Positions 33,417 through 41,149 of a stretch of 64,000 nt of DNA are shown here, in pieces. Each line of letters opens with the position of its first letter. Positions within the stretch are counted from its first letter, which is position 1. This stretch comes from CAVYOE01 sp963770155 (GTDB lineage: Bacteria; Actinomycetota; Thermoleophilia; Solirubrobacterales; 70-9). A program made the translations under genes and the position numbers. Location: contig CAVYOE010000001.1 in NCBI GenBank assembly GCA_963770155.1, forward strand, positions 372,001 to 436,000, in the 5' to 3' direction. The notes under the pieces are model-generated. The model was not told where the DNA came from, made no database searches, and saw nothing but the letters and a program-made list of their open reading frames with translations.

Positions 33417-34210
33417 GTGAGCCGAGTTCGAGTCGACAACCTGCTTGCCGAGCGCGGCCTGGCGCCTTCGCGCAGTGCGGCGGCTGCCTCGATCCGGGCC
33501 GGCCAGGTGCGGCTCGGCGAAGACGGTCCTGCGCTGTCGAAGCCGGGTGAGCTCGTGCCCAACGACGCCGAACTCGTTCTCGCCCAGCCCCAGCGCTACG
33601 TCTCGCGCGGAGGCCTGAAGCTCGAGAACGCGCTCGACGTGCTGAGACCGGCAGGCCTCGAGGTCGCCGGCCGTGACGCGCTCGACATCGGGGCTTCGAC
33701 CGGCGGCTTCACCGACTGCCTCCTGCAGCACGGCGCGGCGCGGGTCGTGGCCGTCGATGTCGGCTACGGCCAGCTCGATTGGAAGCTGCGCAAGGACGCG
33801 CGCGTGGTGGTGATGGAACGGACCAATGCGCGGGACCTGCGCGCCGAGGATCTGCCATTCATCCCCAGACTGATCAGTGCCGACGTCTCGTTCATCTCTC
33901 TGGCGAAGGTTCTGCCGGCGCTCGAGCAGGTCCTCGCCGAAGGCGGGGACATGCTGCTCCTGGTCAAGCCCCAGTTCGAGCTCGGCCCCGAGCGGGTCGG
34001 GAAGGGAGGCGTCGTCCGAGATCGGGAGGACTCGAATCGACGCCCTTCGCGAGGTGGTAGAGGCTGCCGCGGATCTCGGCTTACAGCTCGCGGGCAGTCG
34101 CTTCCTCCGGTCTTCCCGGGCCGAAGGGAAATCTCGAGACCTTCGTCTGGCTCGGACGCAATGGGCCGGCGGTTGAGCTCGACTCGGCACTTCAGGAGGT
34201 CGAGGTATGA
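33417..34210 (+). CDS. tlyA: TlyA-family rRNA 2'-O-methyltransferase, two frameshifts
   Basis: GTG 33417. An N-terminal S4 RNA-binding domain (VDNLLAERGLAPSRSAAAAS) precedes an FtsJ-like methyltransferase (YVSRGGLKLENAL, ALDIGASTGGFTDCLL as SAM motif, VDVGYGQLDWKLR, LISADVSFISL, LLLVKPQFELGPE). Conserved sequence then changes frame near 34020 (TRIDALREVVEAAADLG) and near 34095 (VASSGLPGPKGNLETFVWLG), ending at TGA 34208-34210 in an ATGA overlap with nadK. Restored length is about 264 aa. In mycobacteria TlyA methylates 16S C1409 and 23S C1920 and affects capreomycin sensitivity. Gene order tlyA-nadK-recN matches M. tuberculosis. Confidence 0.9.
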
Positions 34211-35073
34211 GCGCCTCGAAGCAGGCGGTCCTGATCACGCACAGCCACCCCGACGGGATCAGCGATGCGGTCGAGACAGTGGCCAAGGCCGCGGCGAATG
34301 CTTCCTACGAGCTAGTCGCGACCCGCGAAGAGGTCGCGAAGCACGCCAGCGCCGACGGGATCGTCGCGGTCGAGCAGCTCCCGACCGATCCGGCGGTCTG
34401 CATCGTCCTAGGCGGTGACGGGTCGATCCTCTATGCGCTGCGGCGATTCGCGGACACGGGGGTGCCGGTCTTCGGGATCAACTTCGGCACCGTCGGTTTC
34501 CTCGCGGCGGCGGAGCGAAACGAGCTCGACCAGGGGCTCGAACACGCCCTCAGTGGCAAGTTCGAGGTGATGGAGATGCCGGGGCTCGAGATCGAGGGCA
34601 TCGATGCCGAGGGGGGCGACGGGCCGGCGGTGGCGCTCAACGACGTTTCTCTCACCCGGCGGCCCCACGGGCGTGTGGCGGAGCTCTCCTGCTGGATCGA
34701 CCAGGACGAGGTCGGCCACGTCCGCTGCGACGGCCTCGTCGCCGCGACCCCCGCGGGATCGACCGGCTACAACCTGGCCAACCAGGGACCGATCCTGGCC
34801 TGGGGAGTGGAGGGCTACGTGGTCAGTTTCATTGCCGCGCACACCCTGACCGCTCGGGCCCTGGTCGTGGCGCCGGATGACGTGTTGCGGATCCAGAACG
34901 CGGCCGGTCGTGAGCCGGTCGACGTCGCGCTAGACGGCGATCATGTTGGCGAGCTCGCCCCCGGCGAGGAGCTCGCGGTCCGCTTCCGCAACGGTGTCGG
35001 CCGCCTCGGCCAGCCGACGGGTGCCAGCTTCTACCGCCGCATCCGCGAGAAGTTCGGGATGCTCGCCAAGTAG
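34207..35073 (+). CDS. nadK: NAD kinase
   Basis: 288 aa, ATG overlapping the tlyA stop. It makes NADP from NAD. The catalytic GGDGS is in CIVLGGDGSILYALRRF, followed by GINFGTVGFLA, ALNDVSLTRRPHGR with the NE/D element, and GLVAATPAGSTGYNLANQGPIL. Length and motifs are ordinary. A palindromic repeat begins right after the stop, and the downstream SLT gene is convergent. Confidence 0.95.
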   Translation: MSASKQAVLITHSHPDGISDAVETVAKAAANASYELVATREEVAKHASADGIVAVEQLPTDPAVCIVLGGDGSILYALRRFADTGVPVFGINFGTVGFLAAAERNELDQGLEHALSGKFEVMEMPGLEIEGIDAEGGDGPAVALNDVSLTRRPHGRVAELSCWIDQDEVGHVRCDGLVAATPAGSTGYNLANQGPILAWGVEGYVVSFIAAHTLTARALVVAPDDVLRIQNAAGREPVDVALDGDHVGELAPGEELAVRFRNGVGRLGQPTGASFYRRIREKFGMLAK

Positions 35074-35141
35074 CCATTCACCGCCGCCTCCTCAGCTTCG
35101 CTTCCGGGGCTGCCGGGCAGGGTCCCAGCGGATGGCCCTGA
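35074..35141. repeat. Intergenic palindromic repeat, copy 1
   Basis: Begins at the base after the nadK stop: CCATTCACCGCCGCCTCCTC, then a core containing TTCCGGGGCTGCCGGGCAGG and an end GGATGGCC that is inverse to the beginning. Two further copies follow recN and the nudix gene in the same orientation. Confidence 0.65.
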
Positions 35142-35840
35142 TCAGCCGGCGAGGAAGAAGGACTGCTCCCAGGTCCGTTCGGCGAGGCGCTGCTGGACGA
35201 TGGCGATGTACTCCTCCGACGGTGGGGTGTGCCAGCGGCCCGAGAACCAGGCCCCGACGCTGCCCCAGATGTCTCCGGCCGCATAGTCCTGGCCGCGCTC
35301 GACCGTGTTGAGCCAACCCATCTGTCCGTCGTAGTAGGCGCGGATGATGCCGCCGTAATAGTCGGCGTTGAAGGCCGAGAAGCGCCGTGCGATCCAGCAT
35401 TCGCCGGCGCAGTGGTAGGGACGCCGCACCTGGAACAGGCCGAACGAGTCGCCGTTGTCGCCGACCGTCGACATGTGCCACCACGATTCGACCACGGCAA
35501 CGGCGCGGAGCAGGTCCGGGTCGAGTCTCCACTTGATTGCGGCCCACTGGATGACCTCGTCGGTTGTTCCCTTGAAGCGGCCGTTGACCAGGTACGCGTA
35601 TGGCATGTCGTCCTGGACCGCGGCAAGCCAGGCCCGGCGCAGCTTCCGCTTCGGGATCCGGTGATTCGGGCCGCGGTTGTCGGCCCGGACCTCCCCGGTG
35701 CGCTTGACCAGCTTGGCCGCCGCCTTGCTCGAGAGGGGCGACTGACCGACGGGGGGCACGTAGAGGGCATGAGCCGCGGGTGCGAGCAACGCCAGGCCCA
35801 GGGCGGCGGTGGCCGCGGATGTCGCAATCGGGCGTCTCAT
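35142..35840 (-). CDS. Exported SLT-type lytic transglycosylase-like protein
   Basis: 232 aa from ATG 35840, chosen over an upstream ATG because GGAGAG precedes it and a signal peptide follows (TSAATAALGLALLAPAAHA). The lysozyme-like fold is seen in LDPDLLRAVAVVESWWHMST, with the probable catalytic Glu in VES, then NGDSFGLFQVRRPYH and NADYYGGIIRAYYDGQM. The family cleaves peptidoglycan without water. A Cys pair (HCAGECW) could form a disulfide after export. It sits convergent with nadK and divergent from recN, beside the SteA/SteB genes that act in cell separation. Confidence 0.85.
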   Translation of the reverse strand: MRRPIATSAATAALGLALLAPAAHALYVPPVGQSPLSSKAAAKLVKRTGEVRADNRGPNHRIPKRKLRRAWLAAVQDDMPYAYLVNGRFKGTTDEVIQWAAIKWRLDPDLLRAVAVVESWWHMSTVGDNGDSFGLFQVRRPYHCAGECWIARRFSAFNADYYGGIIRAYYDGQMGWLNTVERGQDYAAGDIWGSVGAWFSGRWHTPPSEEYIAIVQQRLAERTWEQSFFLAG

Positions 35841-35901
35841 CTCTCCGGAGTATCCGGGAAACGGGGGCGAATCTGTCCCCATCCGCATCTATACAAGGTC
35901 C

Positions 35902-37593
35902 GTGCTGCGCGAGCTGCGGATCGAGAACCTGCTCCTGATCGAGCGCGCCGAGCTGCGGCTGGGCGAGGGACTGAACGTGATCACCGGCGAGACCGGCGCC
36001 GGCAAGACGATCCTCGCCCACTCGCTCGACCTGCTCATGGGTGGCAAGGCGCGACCCCAGATCGTGCGCCCGGGGGCCGGTGAGGCCTATGTGGAGGGCG
36101 CCTTTGACCTGCCCAAGGGATTCTTCGAGGACCCGGAGCTGGCCGAGCTGGCCGAGCGGCTGCCGGAGGGCTCCGGCGAGCTGGTTCTCGCCCGGCGCGT
36201 CTCCGCCAAGGGGCGGACCAGCGCCTTCGTGCAGGGGAGGATGGCCTCGGCCTCTGATCTACAGGCGCTCGGCAGCCGGCTGCTCGCGTTCTACGGCCAG
36301 CACGAGCACCGCAAGCTGACCCTCGCCTCGGCTCAGCTGCAGACACTCGACGGTTTCGCCGGTGAGCAGCACCTCGAGCAGCGGGACACTTACCGGGCGG
36401 CACACGCCGAGGTGGTTCGCCTCGCGCGGGAGCTCGAGCAGCTGCGCGAGCGGGAGGGAGCGCGCGAGCGTGATCTCGAACTGCTCCGGTTCGAGCTCGA
36501 GGAGATCGAGGCGGCCGAGCTCGACCCGGCCGAGGCCGAGGCACTCGAGACCGAGCGCGAACGGCTCCGTCACGGCGAGAAGCTGCGGGGCGCTGCCGCC
36601 GCCGCGCTCAGCGCGATCGCCGGCGGCGATGCGGCCGGCCCCGGCGAGGGCGGCGCTGCCGGAGCGCTCGCTGCCGCGGGGGGCGAGCTGGCCTCGGTCG
36701 ACGGCGTCGACAAGGAGCTCGACCAGCTCGCCGAGCGGGTGCGGTCAATCGCGGTCGAGCTCGGGGAGCTCAACTCCGACCTGCGCTTGTACGCGGACTC
36801 CGTTGACGCCGAGCCCGGCCGGCTGCAGCAGCTCGAGGAACGGATGGAGACAATCGAGCGGCTCCAGCGCAAGCACGGGGGCTCGGTCGAGCTCGTCCTT
36901 GCGCATGCAGAACACTGCCGCTCCGAGATCGACCGGCTCGAGTCGGCCGAGGAGCGCACCGCCGAGTTGGCTGAGGAGCTGGCGCGGGCCTCGTCAAGGC
37001 GCGAGGAACTGGCCGCAAAGCTTTCTGCGACGCGGGCCAGGGCCGCGGGCGAGCTGGAGACCAGCGTCGCCGAGGAGCTGGCATCGCTGGCGATGACCGG
37101 AGCGAGACTGGACGTCCGACTCGAGGCGCACCCCGACGGCTTCGGACCGGCCGGAGCCGAGGTGGTGGAGTTTCGGCTCGCGACCAATCCGGGGATGCCA
37201 ATCTCGGCGCTGCGCGATGCCGCCTCGGGCGGCGAGCTTTCGCGGGTGATGCTGGCTCTGGCCGGCCTGGGGGGCCGCGGTAGCTCGGCGACCTACGTCT
37301 TTGACGAGATCGACGCCGGCATCGGCGGAATGGCGGCCCGCGCGGTCGGCGAGCGCCTGCAGAACCTGGGGGAGGGTGGGCAGGCGCTGTGCATCACCCA
37401 TTTGCCACAGGTCGCCTCCCTGGCGGGAACCCATTTCCGGATCAGCAAGCGGATCGAGGCCGACGATGCGGTGGCCAGCGTGACGCAGGTCGACGGCGAG
37501 GAGAAGGTCGCCGAGATCGTCCGCATGCTCGGCTCCGACAGCTCCGACGAGGCCGCCAGCCGTCACGCCCGAGAGCTTCTCGAAGCCGCCTAG
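35902..37593 (+). CDS. recN: DNA repair protein RecN
   Basis: 563 aa from GTG 35902 (MLRELRIENLLLIERAELRL); a longer frame upstream is antisense to the SLT gene. It is an SMC-like ATPase: Walker A VITGETGAGKTIL near residue 28, long coiled-coil arms rich in Glu/Ala/Arg (about 150-400), the ABC signature ASGGELSRVMLAL, Walker B YVFDEIDAGIGG and the ITHLPQVASLA switch. RecN tethers broken ends early in double-strand break repair. TATACA stands about 10 bases upstream, so a leaderless or very short-leader transcript is possible. No LexA-type palindrome is visible at this start. Confidence 0.96.
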   Translation: MLRELRIENLLLIERAELRLGEGLNVITGETGAGKTILAHSLDLLMGGKARPQIVRPGAGEAYVEGAFDLPKGFFEDPELAELAERLPEGSGELVLARRVSAKGRTSAFVQGRMASASDLQALGSRLLAFYGQHEHRKLTLASAQLQTLDGFAGEQHLEQRDTYRAAHAEVVRLARELEQLREREGARERDLELLRFELEEIEAAELDPAEAEALETERERLRHGEKLRGAAAAALSAIAGGDAAGPGEGGAAGALAAAGGELASVDGVDKELDQLAERVRSIAVELGELNSDLRLYADSVDAEPGRLQQLEERMETIERLQRKHGGSVELVLAHAEHCRSEIDRLESAEERTAELAEELARASSRREELAAKLSATRARAAGELETSVAEELASLAMTGARLDVRLEAHPDGFGPAGAEVVEFRLATNPGMPISALRDAASGGELSRVMLALAGLGGRGSSATYVFDEIDAGIGGMAARAVGERLQNLGEGGQALCITHLPQVASLAGTHFRISKRIEADDAVASVTQVDGEEKVAEIVRMLGSDSSDEAASRHARELLEAA

Positions 37594-37667
37594 GACATTC
37601 ACCGCCGCCTCCTCTGCTGCGCGTCCGGGGGCGGCGGGAAAGGGTCCGGATGAATGGCCCTTATTTC
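37594..37667. repeat. Intergenic palindromic repeat, copy 2
   Basis: Starts right after the recN stop: ACATTCACCGCCGCCTCCTC, core GTCCGGGGGCGGCGGGAAAG, end GATGAATGGCCCTTAT. Terminal CATTCA and TGAATG are inverse. The end contains ATG 37650, which makes that codon a doubtful start for steA. Confidence 0.65.
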
Positions 37668-37685
37668 ACGGGTACTGTTCAGCGA

Positions 37686-38885
37686 ATGGACGCCGAACCT
37701 CGCCGGAGGCTCCGTGCGCTGCGACCTGCGTTTGCGGCACGGGGGTCGCGCCGCCTGGCCGCAGCGATCGAGGGCAATGCCCGCCTCGGCCGCAGGACCA
37801 AGGAGCTGGTCAAGCACCTGAAGTCCGATGAGGTCGCGGTCGTCGACCATCGCAACCTCGACCGGATCGCGGCCGAGGAGCTGGCCGCCACCGGGGTCTC
37901 CGCCGTGATCAATGCGTCTCCGTCCTCCGATGGCACCTATCCGAATGCCGGACCGCTGACCCTGGTCCGCGCCGGCGTCTGGCTCATCGACGCACCGGCC
38001 GGTGCGAACCTGTTCGACCGGCTCGAGGACGGTGACCGGCTCGTCCTCGAGGGAGGAACTGTGCGCCGGAACGGCGGGGTGATTACCGAGGGCCGCCTGC
38101 TCGAGGCCGACGAGCTCGCCGGCGACCTCGATGAACAACGGCGGCGGATCGACCAGGCGCTCCATGACTTCACCGAGAACACCATGGCCCACATCCGCGA
38201 GGAGGGCGAGCTCCTCTCCGGGACGATCGACCTGCCGGAGACGAGAACGCAGTTCCGCGACCGCCACGTCCTGATCGTTGTCCGGGGGACCGACCACATC
38301 CGGGACCTGCGTGCGCTCCGCGCCTACATCCAGGACGTAAAGCCGGTCCTCGTCGCTGTCGACGGCGGCGTACACGCGATCCTCGACGAGGGCCTGACGC
38401 CCGACATCGTCCTCGGTGACATGGACTCGGCCTCCTCCGAGGCGCTCAGCTGCGGCGCCGAGCTCATCGTTCACGGTTATTCGGACGGTCGCGCGCCCGG
38501 GGCCGAGCGGCTGCGGCGGCTCGAGCTCGAGCACACCGTGGTCCCGGCCGCCGGCACCAGCCAGGACCTGGCGATGCTGCTCGCTTTCGAACGCGGCGCC
38601 TCCCTGATCGTGTCGGTGGGCGCGCATTTCAACCTGACGGAGTTCCTTGACAAGCAGCGCGAGGGAATGTCATCGACGTTCCTCACGCGCCTGCGGCTGG
38701 GGGAGAAGCTGGTCGATGCAAAGGGGGTGAGCCGTCTCTACAACCCGGGACTCGGTCTCTCGCAGATGGGTCTCTTCTTTGCGGCGGCGGCCGTGCTCCT
38801 GATCATCCTCGCGGTGAGCGTGCCCGCGCTCGAAGAGGTTCTCGATCTGGTCTGGCTCAAGCTCCGCGTCGTGCTCGGGCTCTAG
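37686..38885 (+). CDS. steA: SteA-like cell-separation protein
   Basis: 399 aa from ATG 37686; ATG 37650 would add 12 residues but lies in a repeat. The protein aligns by eye with mycobacterial Rv1697: DEVAVVDHRNLDRIAAEEL, VSAVINASPSSDGTYPNAGP, a thiamine-pyrophosphokinase-like core (VAVDGGVHAILDEGLTPDIV then GDMDSASSEAL), PAAGTSQDLAMLLA, FLTRLRLGEKLVDAKGV and one C-terminal membrane span (GLFFAAAAVLLIILAVSV). In Corynebacterium SteA works with SteB to control the RipC/FtsEX wall hydrolase at division. The steB homologue lies next but one, after a divergent NTF2-like gene. Confidence 0.9.
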   Translation: MDAEPRRRLRALRPAFAARGSRRLAAAIEGNARLGRRTKELVKHLKSDEVAVVDHRNLDRIAAEELAATGVSAVINASPSSDGTYPNAGPLTLVRAGVWLIDAPAGANLFDRLEDGDRLVLEGGTVRRNGGVITEGRLLEADELAGDLDEQRRRIDQALHDFTENTMAHIREEGELLSGTIDLPETRTQFRDRHVLIVVRGTDHIRDLRALRAYIQDVKPVLVAVDGGVHAILDEGLTPDIVLGDMDSASSEALSCGAELIVHGYSDGRAPGAERLRRLELEHTVVPAAGTSQDLAMLLAFERGASLIVSVGAHFNLTEFLDKQREGMSSTFLTRLRLGEKLVDAKGVSRLYNPGLGLSQMGLFFAAAAVLLIILAVSVPALEEVLDLVWLKLRVVLGL

Positions 38886-38900
38886 AGGCAGGAGCAGGCG

Positions 38901-39287
38901 CTACTCCGACAGCCCGGCGGCCTCGAGGGCTTCGGCTCGGTCGGCGTACATGTCCAACTGCACGATCTTGCCGGCGCCAACCGTGAACATGAACCAGTAG
39001 TCGCTCTCGACCGAAACGCCGCTCGCTTCTCCCACCCCGAGCTGGTGAACGTGAACGACAACCTGATCCCCGGCATCCATGAAGTCCTCCGTCGTCATCG
39101 ACCACTCAACGAAGCCTTCGGTCCAGTCGGCTGCCATTCCGATCACACCCTCGGGGCCGTGCCAATCGGGCCCGATGATCGGGTGGATCACCAGGGACTC
39201 GTCGTAGAACGCAAGGCTGGCGTTGAGATCGCCGTCCTGCCAGGCGGAAAACATGCGCTTCACCAACTCGACGTTCTCCTCCGACAT
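38901..39287 (-). CDS. NTF2/SnoaL-like protein
   Basis: 128 aa from ATG 39287 (MSEENVELVKRMFSAWQDGD), the usual start of this very common actinobacterial family. The cone-shaped fold is suggested by FYDESLVIHPIIGPDWHGPE, GDQVVVHVHQLG and SDYWFMFTVGAGKIVQLDMY. Members bind small molecules or have isomerase, hydrolase or no known activity; no catalytic set can be named here. It is inserted between steA and steB on the opposite strand. Confidence 0.85.
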   Translation of the reverse strand: MSEENVELVKRMFSAWQDGDLNASLAFYDESLVIHPIIGPDWHGPEGVIGMAADWTEGFVEWSMTTEDFMDAGDQVVVHVHQLGVGEASGVSVESDYWFMFTVGAGKIVQLDMYADRAEALEAAGLSE

Positions 39288-39400
39288 CGCCCAGGCAGTA
39301 TCGCGCGTAGGGGTGAGCGACAACGAGGCCTTTTCGCGTCTGACCGGGGTGGGGGCCGAGATGCGAGGGTTTCGCGCCACGTAGCTAGCCTTCCGCGGTC

Positions 39401-40279
39401 GTGGGATACAGCGCCCGCTATCACGCGGCATCACTTGCGGCGGTCTTCATCGCACTCGGCGTCGGCATCCTGATCGGCGCCGGGCTCGGGAGCAACGTGC
39501 TCAACGACACCGAGGAGGGGCTCCGCAAGAGCCTCGAGAGCGACCTCGACGAGGCCCGCGCCGAGGGCGACGACCTGCGCACGGACCTGGCGAACCAGGG
39601 GGAGTTCGCGCGGCGCGCCTATCCGGCGCTCGTGGGCGACCGCCTAGCCAGGCGGCAGGTCGGTGTTGTCGCCTTTGGCGACCTCCCGGGGGCGCTCTCC
39701 GACGACATCGAGGAGGCACTCGATCCGACCGGCGCAGAGCTGGCTCAGATTGCGGTGGTGCGGACGCCGCCGGACGTTGCCGGGCTGGCCGAGGAACTGA
39801 AGGGCACCGGCGCCGGCCGCATCGCCAAGGAGCCCGAGCGGCTGCGGCAGCTCGGCCGGCGGTTCGGCGAGCAGCTCGCCCGGGGCGGTGGCGGCGGGCT
39901 GGTCGAGCGGGCCGGCGACGTCCTCCTCTCGCGTTCGAGCGGCGAGGGGGGCCCCCTCGATCACGTCATCGTCGCGCGGACGGTCAATGCGGACGTCGGC
40001 GAGGGCGAGCAGGCATTTCTCGACGCGATCGAGACCGGGATCACCGAGGGGCTCCGTCGATCCCGGGTGCGCGCGGTCGCGGTGGAGCGCACGGACGCCG
40101 AGGAGTCGAGCGTTCCATTCTTCTCCGAGCGCGACCTGCCCACGGTAGACAACATCGAGTCCGTTCCGGGCCAGGTCTCGATGGTTTTTGCGCTGCTCGG
40201 CGCCAACGGCGACTTCGGCACCAAGGAAAGTGCCGACAGGCTTCTGCCAGAGCTTCTCGCCCCGAGCCGCGGCGGATGA
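39401..40279 (+). CDS. steB: SteB/MctB-like membrane-anchored protein
   Basis: 292 aa, GTG start. The N-terminus has one membrane span (HAASLAAVFIALGVGILIGAGLG, about 8-30, of which the core is hydrophobic) and a coiled coil (EGLRKSLESDLDEARAEGDD). The exported domain shows QVGVVAFGDLPGALSDDIEE, LDHVIVARTVNAD and PTVDNIESVPGQVSMVFALL. This is the Rv1698 family. In M. tuberculosis it was described as a copper transporter, in Corynebacterium as SteB, which activates cell-wall hydrolysis with SteA. Given steA nearby, the cell-separation role is favoured here (inference). Confidence 0.88.
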   Translation: MGYSARYHAASLAAVFIALGVGILIGAGLGSNVLNDTEEGLRKSLESDLDEARAEGDDLRTDLANQGEFARRAYPALVGDRLARRQVGVVAFGDLPGALSDDIEEALDPTGAELAQIAVVRTPPDVAGLAEELKGTGAGRIAKEPERLRQLGRRFGEQLARGGGGGLVERAGDVLLSRSSGEGGPLDHVIVARTVNADVGEGEQAFLDAIETGITEGLRRSRVRAVAVERTDAEESSVPFFSERDLPTVDNIESVPGQVSMVFALLGANGDFGTKESADRLLPELLAPSRGG

Positions 40280-40300
40280 TCGCCGAGGAGGTGCGCTGAC

Positions 40301-41149
40301 GTGCACTTGGTCGCACTCGCCGTCTCTACCGCGGCGGCTCTGGCGATTATTCCGGCCGGGGTCAGGGCATTGCGCGAAGCCGGAATGACCCGGGAGAATT
40401 TCCGGGGTCGCGACGTCGCCTTTCCGCTTGGCGCGGTCCTGGTTGCGGCTTCGCTGGTCGCCTTGGCCCCGCTTGCCGTCCTCGACGATCGCGCCGACCT
40501 CGACCTGTTGGATCCGGAGCTGCGGCGGTGGATCGCATACGTGCTCGGGGTGGCCTTCCTGGGGTTGTTCGACGACGTAATCGGCGACGCGATCGGAGGA
40601 GCCGCATCAGACGCACCCCGGGGTTGGCGCGGCCACGCCCGCGCCGTCGGCCGGGGCGAGCTCTCCACCGGTGCGGTCAAGGCGATCGGCGCCCTGGCGC
40701 TGGCCGCATACGCCGTCTCCGGCCGCGGCCGGGAGTCGCTCGACTACGTCGCCGACCTCGCCCTGCTGCTGCTGGCGACCAACATGTTCAACCTGCTCGA
40801 TCTGCGGCCGGGGCGGGCCGAGAAGGCATTACTTGGTCTGGGTGCCGGCCTTTGCATCGGCTACTGGACTGTTGAGCCCGTTGAGTTGCTGGGCCTCTTC
40901 ATCGGCCCGGTCGCGATCGGTGCCGCCTACACCTTGCGCGAGCGGGCGATGCTCGGGGACACCGGCTCCAACCTGGTCGGGGCCATTGCCGGGGTATGGC
41001 TGATCGAGACGCTCGGCGATCCCGGGCGGATCATCGCCCTCGCGATCCTGATTCTGTTTACGGCATACGCGGAGTTTCGGTCGATCTCGGCACTGATCGA
41101 CCGGGTTCCGCCCCTGAAGCATCTAGACTCGCTGGGCAGGGCTAGATGA
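40301..41149 (+). CDS. MraY/WecA-like phosphoglycosyl transferase
   Basis: 282 aa, polytopic. Motifs of the polyprenyl-phosphate N-acetylhexosamine-1-phosphate transferase superfamily are visible: MTRENFRGRDVAFPLG near the start, GLFDDVIGD (about 88-96), NMFNLLDLRPGRAEK (about 162-176) and MLGDTGSNLVGAIAG (about 217-231). The enzyme would attach a sugar phosphate to a lipid carrier on the cytoplasmic face. It is shorter than MraY (about 350 aa) and has the LDLRPGRA variant. It overlaps pyrG by 4 bases and follows steB by 21, so an envelope role linked to division is likely; its sugar is unknown. Confidence 0.85.
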   Translation: MHLVALAVSTAAALAIIPAGVRALREAGMTRENFRGRDVAFPLGAVLVAASLVALAPLAVLDDRADLDLLDPELRRWIAYVLGVAFLGLFDDVIGDAIGGAASDAPRGWRGHARAVGRGELSTGAVKAIGALALAAYAVSGRGRESLDYVADLALLLLATNMFNLLDLRPGRAEKALLGLGAGLCIGYWTVEPVELLGLFIGPVAIGAAYTLRERAMLGDTGSNLVGAIAGVWLIETLGDPGRIIALAILILFTAYAEFRSISALIDRVPPLKHLDSLGRAR

